Both the position numbers and the translations under genes were made by a program. Source: Lichenostomus cassidix (taxonomy: Eukaryota > Chordata > Aves > Passeriformes > Meliphagidae). From it: a stretch of 64,000 nt of DNA. Of this stretch, positions 33,304 through 44,642 are shown one piece after another. The notes beneath the pieces are model-generated. The model did not search any database, was not told the DNA's origin, and worked only from the letters and a program-made list of their open reading frames with translations. Each line of letters begins with the position of its first letter. Positions within the stretch are counted from its first letter, which is position 1. Where the stretch lies: assembly GCA_008360975.2 (NCBI GenBank), contig CM039210.1, positions 6,016,293 to 6,080,292 on the forward strand, given 5' to 3'.

Positions 33304-36300
33304 CTTGGTAGAATTTCTAGCAAACAGAGCAGAAAGGAAAGAGGAAAGCATAAAGGATAACTGACTAAGATTTTCATACTGTTAGTCTTTTGCTTGTGAT
33401 CTATTAGGCTATTTTTTCCCCCTCTTTAGTCTTTTATTTTACTCTCCGTAAATCTAGATTATCTTTCAATCTACAGAAAAAATATGCTCACAAATATTAG
33501 CCACTCACATAAATCAACAGACGTTTAGGATCTTTTTATACGATTTTGCGAGCTTTTTCTAGGACCTCAAATGTGCTACTGAAAAATGGCACTTTTAACT
33601 GCTATTTTAAATTTAAAATTATCTTTTAAATTGCAGAGCCCAAAGCCTGGCAGATTGGTCTATGACTTTCAGCGATTTTTCAAAGACAGCATTTTCCTTT
33701 TGTGGGGCTTAGCATTCTTAAACACTGGACAAACAAATATGCATTTAACGGCAACAGTTATAAATACTTAGTAGAATAGCCAGCCATCCTTTTGAAACCT
33801 TTTCATTTTAAAAATAAAATTTTTTTGTTATAGTTATATTTCAATTTCACAAATTTAGATTTAAGCTCATATAGCTTTCTCTTTTTTTTCCTGGCTTACT
33901 TAGCCCTTTGCATCTGAAGCCATACTTGCCATTACAATTATTACAAGGTTTTGCTAGGATAGCTGACTGTGGATAACACTGTTCTGGAAATACAAAACGC
34001 AAAACCATTTAATGTGTTTCATTTTGGCGTTGCAGCTTTTAACCGATTTACTGTATATTATATTGTCCAATATTGTTCTTTTGTGTCCTCTTTGTCTGGA
34101 GTTTCACATTGGAGAGGAGTCTCTGGCTGTAGATCTCACAGTCATGAGGGAAGTCAGCAGTTCTTTTGCTTCTGTGGCTTGAGTGGTTCCTTGTCTCACA
34201 CAGCTTTTTATCTGATGAGGACACACTGAAGGATGTTAAAACAAACTTGCACAGTGATAACACATGTTAGAGTGGGGAGAAGGATGAATTCTTGCCTCTT
34301 TCAACTCCCCATTGGAAATTCTTATACAAATCAAGTTTTTAAGTGAGAAATTAAGATTTAATGAACTAATGTTTTACTCTTGCAGGTTAGCAAACTTTTT
34401 TTTCTTATAATTTCTTAAATGCATGTATTACTCTATATGCATATTTAGAATTAGTAAAAATATTCACTATTTTGTCTTGATATACTTTGCAGGATTTTAC
34501 AAGCACTTACAGCTCTGCTGCTCAAGCTGACTATGTGAGAGGCAATGTTTCACTTCTTTTAACTTCCTTTCATTAATGATAGTGTATTTATCAAATTGTT
34601 ACTCTTCTAGTACTTTTGAAGACTCACTACTAAATACATTTTCTCCCCAGACCAGGGAGTGCCTCGCGAATCTTCCCTAGCTCAGGTCTGGAGATTTATC
34701 ACCTGAATGCTGTGCAGTCATGGGGTTTTTCTTCAACTTCTTCAAGGAGGCTGAGTCAAACCCCTTGGTGGTTTTTTTTGTATGTTTTTTCTCTTAAATA
34801 CTCTTGTTTTTACTAAACAAGATTCACAGTACAATAACTGCGCTGGTCATCTACTCAGATGTTCTTTGAGTTAATAAATCTTTAGCTTGGTGTGAAACTT
34901 ATGAGGTATAATCCTATTGTCAGCATTTGGGCTTCATTTACCATCAGAGCTTTGGCTGCACAACTTTTGCAGACAGTGCGGCCAGCCTCTGGCTACATTC
35001 TGAGACAATGAATAGCTGCCAGCCACTGGATCTGGCAACTTACAAAATTAGCATCAGGCCACTGTGTTTTCTAAAAGTGGCTGTCAAATTCTCAAAGCAT
35101 GGGGAACAACACTTTTTTTGCAAAAGTTACTTGCCATGACAACAAACCATACAGAGAAGACTGAACCCCCTTGAGGACTTGAATTAAGCACACATTGTCA
35201 CGTTCTTGGCTGCTTGAACAGCCCGCACAGTGGCTCAGAGACACAGCTTGTCTCCACCTTCCCCTCAGCAGTTCTAAATTTTTTCCTCTGCAGCAGTTAA
35301 TTTGCATTTTCTCTAAGGCAATTTGTCTGGCTGCTTGAAGGGTAAAGAATTTGAATTAAAAGCATTTGAGCAAACCTTTGTTCAAGAAAACCGACAACTC
35401 AGAGTAACCCAGGCAGGAGATTTTAACTCTGAAATAGTTAATTACAAAATTTGGTATATCTTTTCTACAGACATTTTTGCTTTCAGTGTCTCTTTGCCTT
35501 GCAGATAGCAGTCTGATCTCTTATCAGCTGCCGCTTTGATCGGCTTTTTCTTGCTGAGGAGGGAATGCCTTTGCCAAGTGTTGGTGGCTGGCTCTGTCTC
35601 CTCTGCCCCAGGGGCCTCACAGTTTATTCTTTTGGGGCTGTAATACCTTTGGCATCACTTTTGCTTTTGCCTTTTTTTATCCTTTCTTACATACATTTGC
35701 AGTATCTTTCTAACCAGTTTCTTCAGGGCTTATTCGCCCTTCCTCCAGCCCCCACCCGCACTACTGCCTGGGGGTGCTCATTGTCCCACAAAGTCATTCC
35801 AGTGACTCAGACAGAACTCTTAACAGGCAATCCACATTTCTAGACATTCCTTCTGCAGTATCCAAACGCAGCCCTTCCCCCTCTTACGCTCGCAGCAGGC
35901 ATGGTCAGCAGCACCTCTGCGCTCCCCCCTGCTGCTCTGAAAGCGGAGGATACAGGGCACTGCAGCTCGCCCTGGGTCAGCTGCTAAAATTTTAGGCAAG
36001 ATGGGGGAGGGTCTTGAAATACTTCCCCTCTCTTCCTTCTTTTTCCTTCTTTTTTACTCTATTTACTTGCAAGGTCTATCTACTACAACATTCTATACAA
36101 CCATATTTCAGCAGCTACACACCGGAGTTCTAAAGAGGTACTTATTAGATTCAATTAGTTATTTTTATCTCGTGGGCGTCCCCGCATAAATTTATATGCC
36201 GGCAAAAATACAAATTAACACAGGTAAAATTTTGCACACACAGTACATGCGCACATTAAAAAATTTCAAAAGTACTCGAGCAAATAGACAATATCACTTC

Positions 36301-36345
36301 ATCTCACAATTAATAGACGTGCACTAAGTTTAAGTTTCACAACTG
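33304..36345 (-). other. Non-retroviral (captured?) segment of B2
   Basis: Counterpart of 7081-10155. Nearly identical to B1 from 33472 to 35385, then diverges by indels; B2 keeps about 148 bp (35494-35650) missing from B1, bounded by a CTTTG microhomology. In minus orientation it runs from a leader junction near 36345, through a GC-richer block and pyrimidine tract, into AT-rich sequence resembling a 3' untranslated region. Confidence 0.6.
35442..35654 (-). other. Open frame in the captured segment of B2
   Basis: Minus-strand frame of 70 codons ending TAA (complement of 35442-35444), opened by a TGA just upstream and without an early ATG; an ATTACAG acceptor-like site lies near its start. 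Composition (Lys/Glu/Ala rich, a Lys-Lys-Lys-Pro block) is protein-like. Most of it is deleted in B1. I do not recognise it; it could be the last exon of a captured host transcript or chance. Confidence 0.2.
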
Positions 36346-36644
36346 TTTCCACACACAAAACACAGGATTTTAAAGGCAAAATCAAATGGAGCAATATTAG
36401 AAAGGTGTTGGGGTCTGAGTGTTTTCAATTCAGCAGCTAAAATCTTTCCCTTCAATAATACAATCTGCCCCCCTCCAGATACTCCAAACCAATGGTTTAT
36501 ATATGATTTATACTCATTCACTCTTGGCCAGTCGCTTCACTTTTCTCATTCATTCCCACTCACACAGTAACAAAATAATGACACAGTAACACAGTAACAA
36601 AATAATGACAGACAGAACAAAAATCACAGTATGGTGGTGTAGTA

Positions 36645-36750
36645 CAGTGGAGTCCAACCCCTTAAAGGTACCTTTCACTATAGCGGGGTCCAACCCTGGG
36701 GTCCAACCCTTTAAAAGTACCTTTTCTTGACAGCGGGGTCCAACCCCTTG
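36645..36750 (-). repeat. Leader repeats of B2
   Basis: Same GGGGTCCAACCC units and GGTACC palindromes as B1 (10505-10625), in the same order. Confidence 0.6.
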
Positions 36751-36974
36751 CCCGGGACTAATTTCGGGAGACCCAGTCTCAACCCGCCCTCGGGGACTAG
36801 CACCCCGGACCTGCAGGCATTTATTTTAAAAGTAGCAAATACCTTAATTTGGTGCAGATGGTCCTTAGTCTACTCCCGCCGTGAGCCAAAGGACAGCTGA
36901 GCTCCCCCTGAAAATTCAGGGTCGCGACTGGGAGGTCTGCTTACCCCTGGAACCAGCAGCCGAGCAGAGTCAGG

Positions 36975-36992
36975 GTCCCATCTGGGGTGCCA
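36975..36992 (-). promoter_or_regulatory. Primer binding site of B2 (probably tRNA-Arg)
   Basis: Identical to that of B1 and three bases from the LTR end. Confidence 0.75.
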
Positions 36993-36995
36993 GTT

Positions 36996-37404
36996 TGATT
37001 CGCCCCAATCAAGCTCAGAGACACTTCAGAGACCAAGTCAGAGAAGTGGGTATTTGCTTTATTCGGTGCACCGGATGTGTGGGGAATTGTTTCCACCAAA
37101 CACACACACCTCAGTACCCCAAAGACACAATGTTATAGGTAAAATTCATGAATATTCATTACATTCCCCAGGATAGGAGTGGTTATACAAATTACTTCTC
37201 ATAAGTCATTAATATTACTAGCGATTTCTTGTGCTCAATGGCAAAAGGATTCCTTTTGCCCCCTTTTATCTTGATAAGATTAAGGGAATCCACAAGGCCA
37301 GAACTGACGGGCGCCGTGCTGGTGGAAGGGCTAAAAGCTCAAAGAAACAAGAATGGTTGAAGTGCAAATAGATTTGGGTTTTCTATTTGACTACTCCTTT
37401 CTCA
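36996..37404 (-). repeat. 5' LTR of provirus B2
   Basis: 409 bp, about 98 percent identical to 31172-31581 by eye. The outer edge CTTTCTCA meets TSD CAGC at 37405. Confidence 0.9.
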
Positions 37405-38130
37405 CAGCCTGCCCGAATTTGCTGCAATGCCGAGTTTTTGTCTATGGAGTGCAGACTTCCATGCCGAGGCCAGGCTGTTTCCATCCCAGGAGCAAAGCCT
37501 TTCTTTCTTCTGCAAGACCTTTGCAGCTTTAACTTTCTATATGAGACTTTCACTGGATTACAGCTTCTTCTAGGCATCTACCTCTTCTTCTGGCATGGGT
37601 ACCTCTCCACGGGCTGTGGGTGGATCTCTGCAAACCTCATGGACTCCATGGGCTGCAGGGGGACCACCTGCTCCCCCCATGGTCTTCACCACAGCTGGCA
37701 GAGGGTTTTCAGCTCCGACGCCTGGAGCACCTCCTCCCCCACGTTCTCTACTGACTTTGGTGTCTTCATGTTGTTTTCCCTCACATATTCTCACCTCCTC
37801 CTCCTCCTCTGGCTAAAAAGAAGTGTGTGCTCACATTGTTTTGATTTTTTCTTAAATATGTTTTCACAGAGGCATAACTAACATCTCTAATTGGCTCAGA
37901 CTTGGCCAGCAGCATGTTCATAATTTTCAGAGACATCAGAGATTGACTCTACTGGACTTGGTGAAAAACTTCTAGAACCTTCACACAGGACACACAGGAG
38001 CCATCTTTGTGCCACTCCCCACCCTTCAGACACTTCTTCAGGCCTATCACAACAACTTTTGAAGAGCTTCAATTTTTCTTAAATGTTAAAGATACTTTGC
38101 TGATGTTCTGGGCTAAGAAACCCCACCACA

Positions 38131-38300
38131 CAAAGGAAGCCTGCATTCAAGCTATGAACAATAGGGGTGAACATGGCAACTACCATCTTAGCTTCTGTAG
38201 ACCGCCAGGCCATAAATTCACGAAGATGGGGAGCCCCCACTGTTTAAAACCTTTATCTCATTATAAAAAGACTCAAAGCAAATGACAGTAGTGGAGCTAA
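38131..38300 (+). pseudogene. Provirus Q: gag continuation after G3
   Basis: After the G3 TSD the capsid-like frame continues with Ala-Cys-Ile-Gln-Ala-Met and a following stretch to a stop at 38283-38285. Pol is missing, so a large deletion joins gag to env near 38300. Confidence 0.5.
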
Positions 38301-39832
38301 ACATCATATTAATGCTAGATGGATACACCTTAATCACTCACTAGAAGAGGTAACCAGTCTGGAGTCTCCCTGCTGAGACTTATGTTATTTCACTTTTCAG
38401 GTGCAGTCCTGGGGATGATACCAAAAACATCTCCCCTGGAGACTGGGTCAACTATTTGAAGGATACTTATTTTTCTTGCAGGACTAATCATTTCCAGTGT
38501 AAATCACATCTGGTTTATATGTTGACAAGCCCAGTGTATGGGGTAGAGACCCTAATTTCTTTTATTTGTACTAATCAATATGGCAACAGTTGTGACCACA
38601 CTTGAGCCTGAGTGCATTACAATGACAATTGCTAACAAAGCAAGCTATGATTGTACAAATTTAGGAATCCCACCTATTTACATGCATTTGGCAGAGGGAA
38701 ATATAAGTACATGTGAAACACAACCTCCAAACAATGAAGGGGAAAATTACTTACTTTTCAATATAGTTCCTTCAAAAAGTGCCATGGATAGCTAGTAGCT
38801 GTTCAATGAGTGATTCATTAGAAGAAAATATGGAAAGAGAAATAGTATGCATGTGAAGATATAGTTTATCCACAACTGAAACTGGGATAATTTATATTGG
38901 CACAGCAAAAACTACCTTAGCCCCAACAATGCATCCTACTATCTCCAAGATCCCTGATAAGACTGTTGAAATTTTATCCCCACAGATTTCTGAAATTGGA
39001 CCTCATGCTATTAAATACACAGAGTAGCAACAAGTGCTCTTTACTCCATCATGGTCCCTCAAAGTAAGTGGAACTATCAATGCAGGTTAATATCTCTGCA
39101 ATTAAACCCAACTGCTCACCATTCCTAAATGCATCCTGTACAGGGTGGTTGGCATGGTTGCATGGGCAAACCCTCACCTCTCCAAAACGAGCAAGGAGAG
39201 ATGTGATTGGCATCCTGGGAAGAGGATTAGGAGTATTAAACAGCATAGATGGTGAAGTTTTGGCAAACAAATTAAGTTTGGAAACAAGTGATTTGTATAA
39301 ATTGGAACATCTGTTAAGATCTTCTTTGCTGGCACTAGAAACTAGTTAATGGTTGTTAGCAGATATATTGCCTAAATGGGAAAGAATGAATGAGAAGGAT
39401 CACCAACTAGTAGAGACACTTGGCATCACCCAGAAGAATGTTTCTCTAGCTCTTACCTGTATCCAAGCTGTTATGGGTGCAATCCTCTCTAGTGGCAATT
39501 ATAAGGGAAGGCAATGAGGGCACATTGCCCACTGAGATTCAAAAGTTAATTTGGGAAAACGCAACTCAATTAAAAAAATGTTTCCAGTCTTGTTGGTATT
39601 TATTCAATTTCACTCATGACCCCACCAATCCTCAGAAAATCTTGGAGAAGGGCCAATTCCATGCCTCCATAAATAGTCAGTAATTGAATCTGCCATCTTG
39701 CCAACTATGCCATGTTAGGGAAGATGAAATAGGAAGGCCTTACAGATATGATGGCCTTGCAAAAGATGATGAGAATATGGAAAATATGAGTGAGATGGAA
39801 ATACAGACAAGGTTCAAGTTGTAGAGTAACTA
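38301..39832 (+). pseudogene. Provirus Q: env remnant with furin-type site
   Basis: Several plus-strand frames. 38580-38795 resembles a cysteine- and N-glycosylation-rich surface subunit. 39068-39349 contains a basic Arg-Ala-Arg-Arg cleavage site (39188-39199) followed by a hydrophobic Gly/Ile/Leu stretch of fusion-peptide type and a Leu-rich heptad region. 39477-39683 carries further ectodomain. Stops and frameshifts separate the parts; no intact membrane anchor frame was seen. Gene order (env then LTR) fits a class-I-like provirus. Confidence 0.6.
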
Positions 39833-39843
39833 AAAAACAATGG

Positions 39844-40316
39844 TGTAGACACAGAAGGTAATCCCCCCTCTTGATAGAACAATGCCCTCTGCCCAGGCAG
39901 GTCCAAGGGTCAGAACAGACCCTGCCTGCCTGGTAGAGATCCCAAAAAAGGCAGTTTTTTTAAGGTTTGAAACATGACCCCATATGGTAATGGGATGATT
40001 CTTATAGGCTGTATGTAAATGCTGTAGGACTTGTAGTTTGTCTTAGATTGGTTAAAGAAGAATTGAATATTCAGCAGAGAAGACAATTTATTGTATTGTA
40101 AACGGCAAATCGCTCTCTTTTGCTCTCTTCTTTCTGCTCTCTCTCTCTCTCTCTCTCCCCTTTCTGCTGGCCTGCTTGGAGTCGCGTCTTGCGGCTCACA
40201 GGCCTCTCACCCCCATTCTATTTCGCAATAAACCTTCACGTTCTAAAACTCATCTTCAGAGATCTCTTGTCCCTATTTTATCCCCATAACTAAACCCCAC
40301 GGAGTCTATTCTTACA
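39844..40316 (+). repeat. Provirus Q: probable 3' LTR
   Basis: TGTAGACACAGAAGG...TATTCTTACA. It has a CT-dinucleotide run (40137-40156), then CAATAAACC near 40229 about 85 bases before the end. No 5' LTR remains in the window to confirm the edges, and the tract before it is only moderately purine-rich. Confidence 0.5.
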
Positions 40317-40485
40317 ATGCCAGTTTTGTCACAGGAGAAGAGTCAGAGATCACTCAAACAGATCTGAGCAAGTAGTCAGCTTACTGAGTTCTAATCAGTA
40401 AATTTAGTTCTGCAAATTATGTAATAAGTATGGATGGATTGGCAGTCAATACTATTTACTACACTTAAAGTCAGTGTGGCATACT
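40317..40485. other. Short gap, nothing recognised
   Basis: No repeat or gene recognised. Confidence 0.4.
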
Positions 40486-40745
40486 GTGCTGGTTTTGCCT
40501 GGGGTAGAGTGAATTTTCTTCACAGTGGCTGGTATGGGGCCATGTTTTGGATTTGTGTTGAACACAGTGTTGATACAACAGGGATGTTTTTGTTACTGCT
40601 GAGCAGGGCTTGCAGAGAGTCAAGGCCTTCTCTTGAAGTTGGGAGGGGATACAGCTGGGACAGCTGACCCCAGCTGACCAAAAGGATATTCCAGACCATA
40701 TGGCATTGTGCTGATCAATAAAAGCTACCCTCAGGGGGAGACATT
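40486..40745 (+). mobile_element. Truncated avian LTR (ERVL LTR5-like)
   Basis: TGTGCTGGTTTTGCCTGGGG followed by GTATGGGGCCATGTTTTGGA and a GGACAGCTGACCCCAGCTGACC block, recognisable from widespread bird ERVL LTRs. It ends after an AATAAAAGC near 40719, so the 3' half is missing. Confidence 0.65.
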
Positions 40746-41137
40746 TTCGCTAGCCCACCACATGCAGAATAACAGTTTGCATTTAAGGGCCCTTGTGGTG
40801 TCCGTAAACTCTTGCCAATAAGATACTTAGTGACACAAAATTAATTTAGTTTTGCTAATTAACAATCTCTGTTCTGGTTTGCTAGCCTGCAAGGTAAAGC
40901 TTCAGAGCTAACAGCCACACCAGCCCTTTTATCACCACCATCCTGCCTGCTATTCTTCTGCACTTGAAAATAATCATGTTCTGTGTGTAAACGGTAAAAC
41001 TATTTGCTTACTGTTGCACTCCCCAAAAACTGGTTTAGTTGTACTAATTATTGACCTTGTTTGCAACTGTGTGATTTGCTTCTGTAAGCAATAGCCACAG
41101 CCTTATCAGCACAACTAGCACTTGTATCACATTATCA
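40746..41137. other. Single-copy DNA, nothing recognised
   Basis: No repeat partner in the window and no reading frame of note. Confidence 0.4.
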
Positions 41138-41200
41138 TTATGGTTGGAAGAGACCTTTAAAATTATCTAGTCCAACCGTCCACCACCATAATCACCCCTA
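41138..41200 (-). mobile_element. CR1 LINE (minus), 3'-terminal piece
   Basis: GGTTGGAAGAGACC...AGTCCAACC is the complement of the conserved CR1 3' end. It is interrupted by provirus R at 41201 and resumes at 46109. Confidence 0.88.
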
Positions 41201-41606
41201 TGCTGAGAAACGGAGGCTTGACAATCCAATATGGATTTACTACAAGCTTCAGTTTATTGATTTACAGTTTACAGTTTTATAGTGTAGTTAACTAGATCAT
41301 GCATATTCTGTAATCGTACAATATTATCGGTTATATACTTCCACGCCCTAAGTTTGGCTACTTGCCTTAACATGTATCTATGTTTACCTATAATGCCTGA
41401 TTTTTGCATACTTGCTACCAATTAACGCATTCTTGACGGCTCCTACAACCTCCATGTTGCAGAAAGTCATGGTGACCTTAGATCGCTGATTGGACGAAGG
41501 TATCTAATTAATAGTTGGCTGAATATGGCTATTGTTAAGAAGCGGCTTGTTAAGAAGCAATCTATCTACATCTGCGTGTCCCTTCTCTAGAAGCCAGCTT
41601 TCCATA
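41201..41606 (-). repeat. 3' LTR of provirus R
   Basis: Reads (minus) TATGGAAAGC...TTTCTCAGCA; the first dinucleotide is TA where the 5' LTR has TG. AATAAA on the minus strand is at about 41256-41261. Confidence 0.93.
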
Positions 41607-41632
41607 ATTCCCCTGTTTTCTTTACGCGTTTG
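41607..41632 (-). promoter_or_regulatory. Polypurine tract of R
   Basis: Complement of ATTCCCCTGTTTTCTTT, giving an AAAGAAAACAGGGGAAT tract directly before the 3' LTR. Confidence 0.8.
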
Positions 41633-41823
41633 TGCAAGCCAAAGCTGATTCACTGTCTGTGATAATGATTTTTTCAAACATTGCAAAGCACAAGGTAGAA
41701 TAACAGCTATGCCAACAAAAATAAGTAGAGCCACTAATCCTATTTGCATGATATAGCGAAGGCATCTTGTTATACTTTAATTACCTCAAGGAATCCCAAA
41801 TAGGCCGTTGTTGTCTTGCACAG

Positions 41824-42319
41824 TTATCTTTGTAATATGGTTTTTAGGCTATTGCAGCTGTTTATGTATGGACTCACCATGATTGCTGAGGTTAAAGCAA
41901 TACATGCCTTTAAATTCATCACAGCCATGCTTTGAGCTAATAAGAGAAAATCTATTGCAGCTCTGTTTTGAAGGGTAGACAAGGGATTGTATGGTGACGA
42001 AAGAGAGAGACAAATTATGTTTTGCCCTGTCAAGTTGGCTAGAGTAACCCACAAATTTGTTTTGTGCTGCACTGGAATCTATGCTACAACAACAGAGATT
42101 AGGCAAGCTAAGGTTGATGAATTCACATAATGACCTTAACAACATATCTAGAATCATCAGTACAGTAACAATAACTGTTCTAAAAGCAAAATTACATTTT
42201 TCTATACATAAAATTTTAGCATAAATATTGCATTGTGTAATTGCTTGAGGGGTTATACTCCCCCTGTTTTGTTTTTGGCAAGATGTGTTTCTTTCTATAA
42301 GAAGATGAAAATGACACAA
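41824..42319 (-). pseudogene. Provirus R: env transmembrane remnant
   Basis: Minus-strand frames in this interval show a Leu-Gln-Asn-Arg-Ala-Ala-Ile-Asp-Phe motif (complement of about 41955-41985) equivalent to the conserved heptad/immunosuppressive-type region of alpha- and gammaretroviral transmembrane subunits, followed by a Cys-containing loop. A frameshift divides it between two frames. The surface subunit is missing. Confidence 0.65.
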
Positions 42320-42439
42320 AGGTGTAACAATACATGGAATGAAACAATAAGCTTATTTAAGAAAATACATCCTCAATTATTTAACTACTCTGCTATCTCC
42401 CAGGGACTGCAATTGCTGGGGAACCTCATTCCACAGGCA

Positions 42440-44190
42440 GGGCTTGGAGAACCTTTCCCGGGCAAGGATTCCAAGTTTACCTGGAAGAGGGCTCAGCTTT
42501 CACAAGTCCAAATCAGCGAGTCAAGGTGACTCGATGACATTTTTGATGCAGAAACACCTGGGTTTGGTGGCATATTTCCCAACCAGTCAGGACTAAGGCT
42601 TGGCCAGAGCCCCAGGCCTTAACTGGGAGGGTTTTCTTAGAGCATCTTATAAACAAGCTTTGATTAATACCAATAAGGAGAGTGTTTTATCATGTTACCA
42701 CTTTGGTAGATAATTATATAAGGTGAGGTGAAATATTTGAAATCAGTGGACCTTATCATTTGACTTTAACTAAGGAAGATGAAACTGCAAGGCTTTTGTG
42801 AACAATAATATAAACTGACAATTTTAAAACTTAAAATTAATATCACTGAAAATGAATAAAGTTTGATCTTAATAAATTTGATTTAAAACTAAAAAATAGG
42901 ACTTAACCATAACGGAATTCAAAGTTGATATCACCTTAACAACTTAACTTTAACAGAATTTAAAACTTAACAGAATTTTAACCTGAACAGAATTTAAAAC
43001 TTATTAAAATTTACATCTAATAATACTTAATTTTAACAGAATTTATGCTTAGCCAAAGGCATTTAACAGGTAACTTAACTATTCAGTAGAACTTTGCTCT
43101 TAGGTTTCATTCACACATCAAAACTCTCAAAATCAAAACCACACTCTCAGCAGTTACAGGTTTCATCTACACATTAAAACACTTAAAAGCAAACAACACT
43201 TTCAGCAGGCCTGCAATATTCACACATACACACAAACACTATCTTAGGCAACACTTAAGAGGCTTAACTATAATTGAATTCAAACTTAATAGGATTTAAA
43301 ACTAATGGAACTTAAAACAACAAATATTGAGTAACAGCTGAACTTAGTCTTAATTGAATTTAAGCTTAATGAAATGTAAAATAACAGACAACATAATATA
43401 CCTGTAATAAAATCAAAATTCATTTAACTTTAATAGTGTTTGAACTTAACAAAATTTAAAATTTAATATAATTTGTGGTGCTTTTATTCTCTTGATTCTG
43501 CTTAGCTTTTGTCTTAGGTAAGCTTATCAAGGTATTACTTGAGCTTAATTTTAATGGCACTCAACAGGTAGCCCAAATTATCCAGTATAGTTTCACTTAT
43601 AGGCCTGGTCCACCAATTTAAAATGCTTTAGAACCCAAACGACATTTATAGTATGTTTGTCACAGCACTGTCACACCCACACACAAAGACACACTCACAC
43701 ACACATAAACACTGCCCCAAACAACACTTATAAATAAAAATATTTCTTTAAATTTAGTGTGGTAGTTTTGGATGTTTCTGCAAGTAACTTACATGGGGTA
43801 AAGCTTAGGGTGAGCTTTACACAGTTAATTGCATTTAATAATTTTTGTAAATCATTTGATATTTTGATATAAGGATTTAAGGGTAATGGCTCTAGCTTTA
43901 TATTTTGTTTAGTTAATATTCACTTTATTTTAAAAAGGGTTTACTGAATTTGCTTAAAACACTGAGTTGGTTTAAAAGCTAATATATTATGCACCTAATG
44001 ATGAATGATGCTTTGAGGAAATAGTTCAAAAATTAACTTTGTTAGAATATACTTAGGATAAACACTTTTCAAATTGCTTTAGCAAGGAATTTCAGCTTTT
44101 CTTTAAGGTTTTAGTAACTAAGGTTCATCAGGACAATTATGTTGTTACAATGGTTTCTCATTAGTAAAAGCTGGAAACAAAATTAAATTA
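42440..44190 (-). repeat. AT-rich degenerate-repeat filler in provirus R
   Basis: About 1.75 kb with no credible coding frame in place of pol and most of env. From 42820 to 43450 a loose unit built on ACTTAACAGAATTTAAAA recurs many times with variation. The left part (42440-42950) is homologous, inverted, to 1-520, so the filler is a stable part of this element family rather than a one-off insertion. Confidence 0.65.
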
Positions 44191-44194
44191 TAAC

Positions 44195-44640
44195 TTAGTT
44201 GCACCAATTAACAGGGTACTTTGAAAATACAGTTAAGAATTGATTTTTGGAGCTTTGAAAAGAATCTTCCGTGGCACAGTTAGTGTTTGCTTGCGTCACT
44301 CGCAGCGGGGCAGTCCCAGTCTCGGTGTTGGTGGTGGTTCTAGTGAGCAGGAGGCGGTGAAAGGGGCGTGGACAGCCAGCGGCACCGCCCATCAGGGTGC
44401 CTTCTGCGACTTCCGCCTTCTGCTTCAGTTGACAGGAAACCGAGGTTGGAGTAACTTCCGTTTCGCTCTCGGGTTGCAGAGTTTGCATGGCGCGTGGCGG
44501 GGCTGTTCCTGGGCGGCGCGGCTGCTCTGAGCTTTCTCTGCTATTACGGTGCGTTTCGGCTTTGCAGGTGGTGGCTCTGATCTGGCAGAAACTGTGGTTC
44601 TTTTTCCGCGGTTTGTTTGTGCGGCAATGGAGCGATAGAG
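44195..44640 (-). pseudogene. Provirus R: downstream gag-derived GC-rich sequence
   Basis: Minus-strand frames include a 97-codon Thr-rich stretch (44195-44488). The segment lies directly downstream of the gag-like frame and is CpG-rich, unlike the adjoining AT filler. Specific gag domains are not identifiable. Confidence 0.4.
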
Positions 44641-44642
44641 GG

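Larger units (their letters stand above)
31172..37404 (-). mobile_element. Provirus B2: second captured-sequence ERV, nested in G3
   Basis: Minus-strand element with a perfect 4-bp TSD CAGC (31168-31171 and 37405-37408) that rejoins family G homology on both sides. It has the same plan as B1: LTR, Arg-type primer site, repeat-bearing leader, about 3 kb of non-retroviral interior, env tail, polypurine tract, LTR. It carries nested LTR O at 32428-33298. LTRs (410 and 409 bp) differ at about eight positions. No gag or pol. Confidence 0.9.
29793..38130 (-). mobile_element. LTR family G (copy G3), split by A3 and provirus B2
   Basis: The minus-strand LTR is present in three pieces: 29793-29822, 30729-31171 and 37409-38130. 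The left end TGTCGAGGTTTTACC is the complement of the family end and the right end ...CCCCACCACA the complement of its start. Flanks CAAAA (29788-29792) and CAAAG (38131-38135) are a TSD with one mismatch, and the gag frame of provirus Q reads across the gap. The summed length of about 1.2 kb fits family G. Confidence 0.82.

Noticed and set aside
35442..35475. A short Ser-Val-Glu-Lys-Ile-Tyr-Gln similarity to the N-terminus of DNA topoisomerase II
   Set aside because: Only about seven residues; flanking residues and exon boundary do not continue the match. Probably coincidence.
7081..36345. B1 and B2 regions as a tandem segmental duplication
   Set aside because: Each copy has its own LTRs and distinct 4-bp TSD, and homology stops at the LTR ends.
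37387..37881. 164-codon plus-strand frame at the B2/G3 junction
   Set aside because: It crosses from the B2 LTR into LTR G3 antisense sequence, so it cannot be a real gene.
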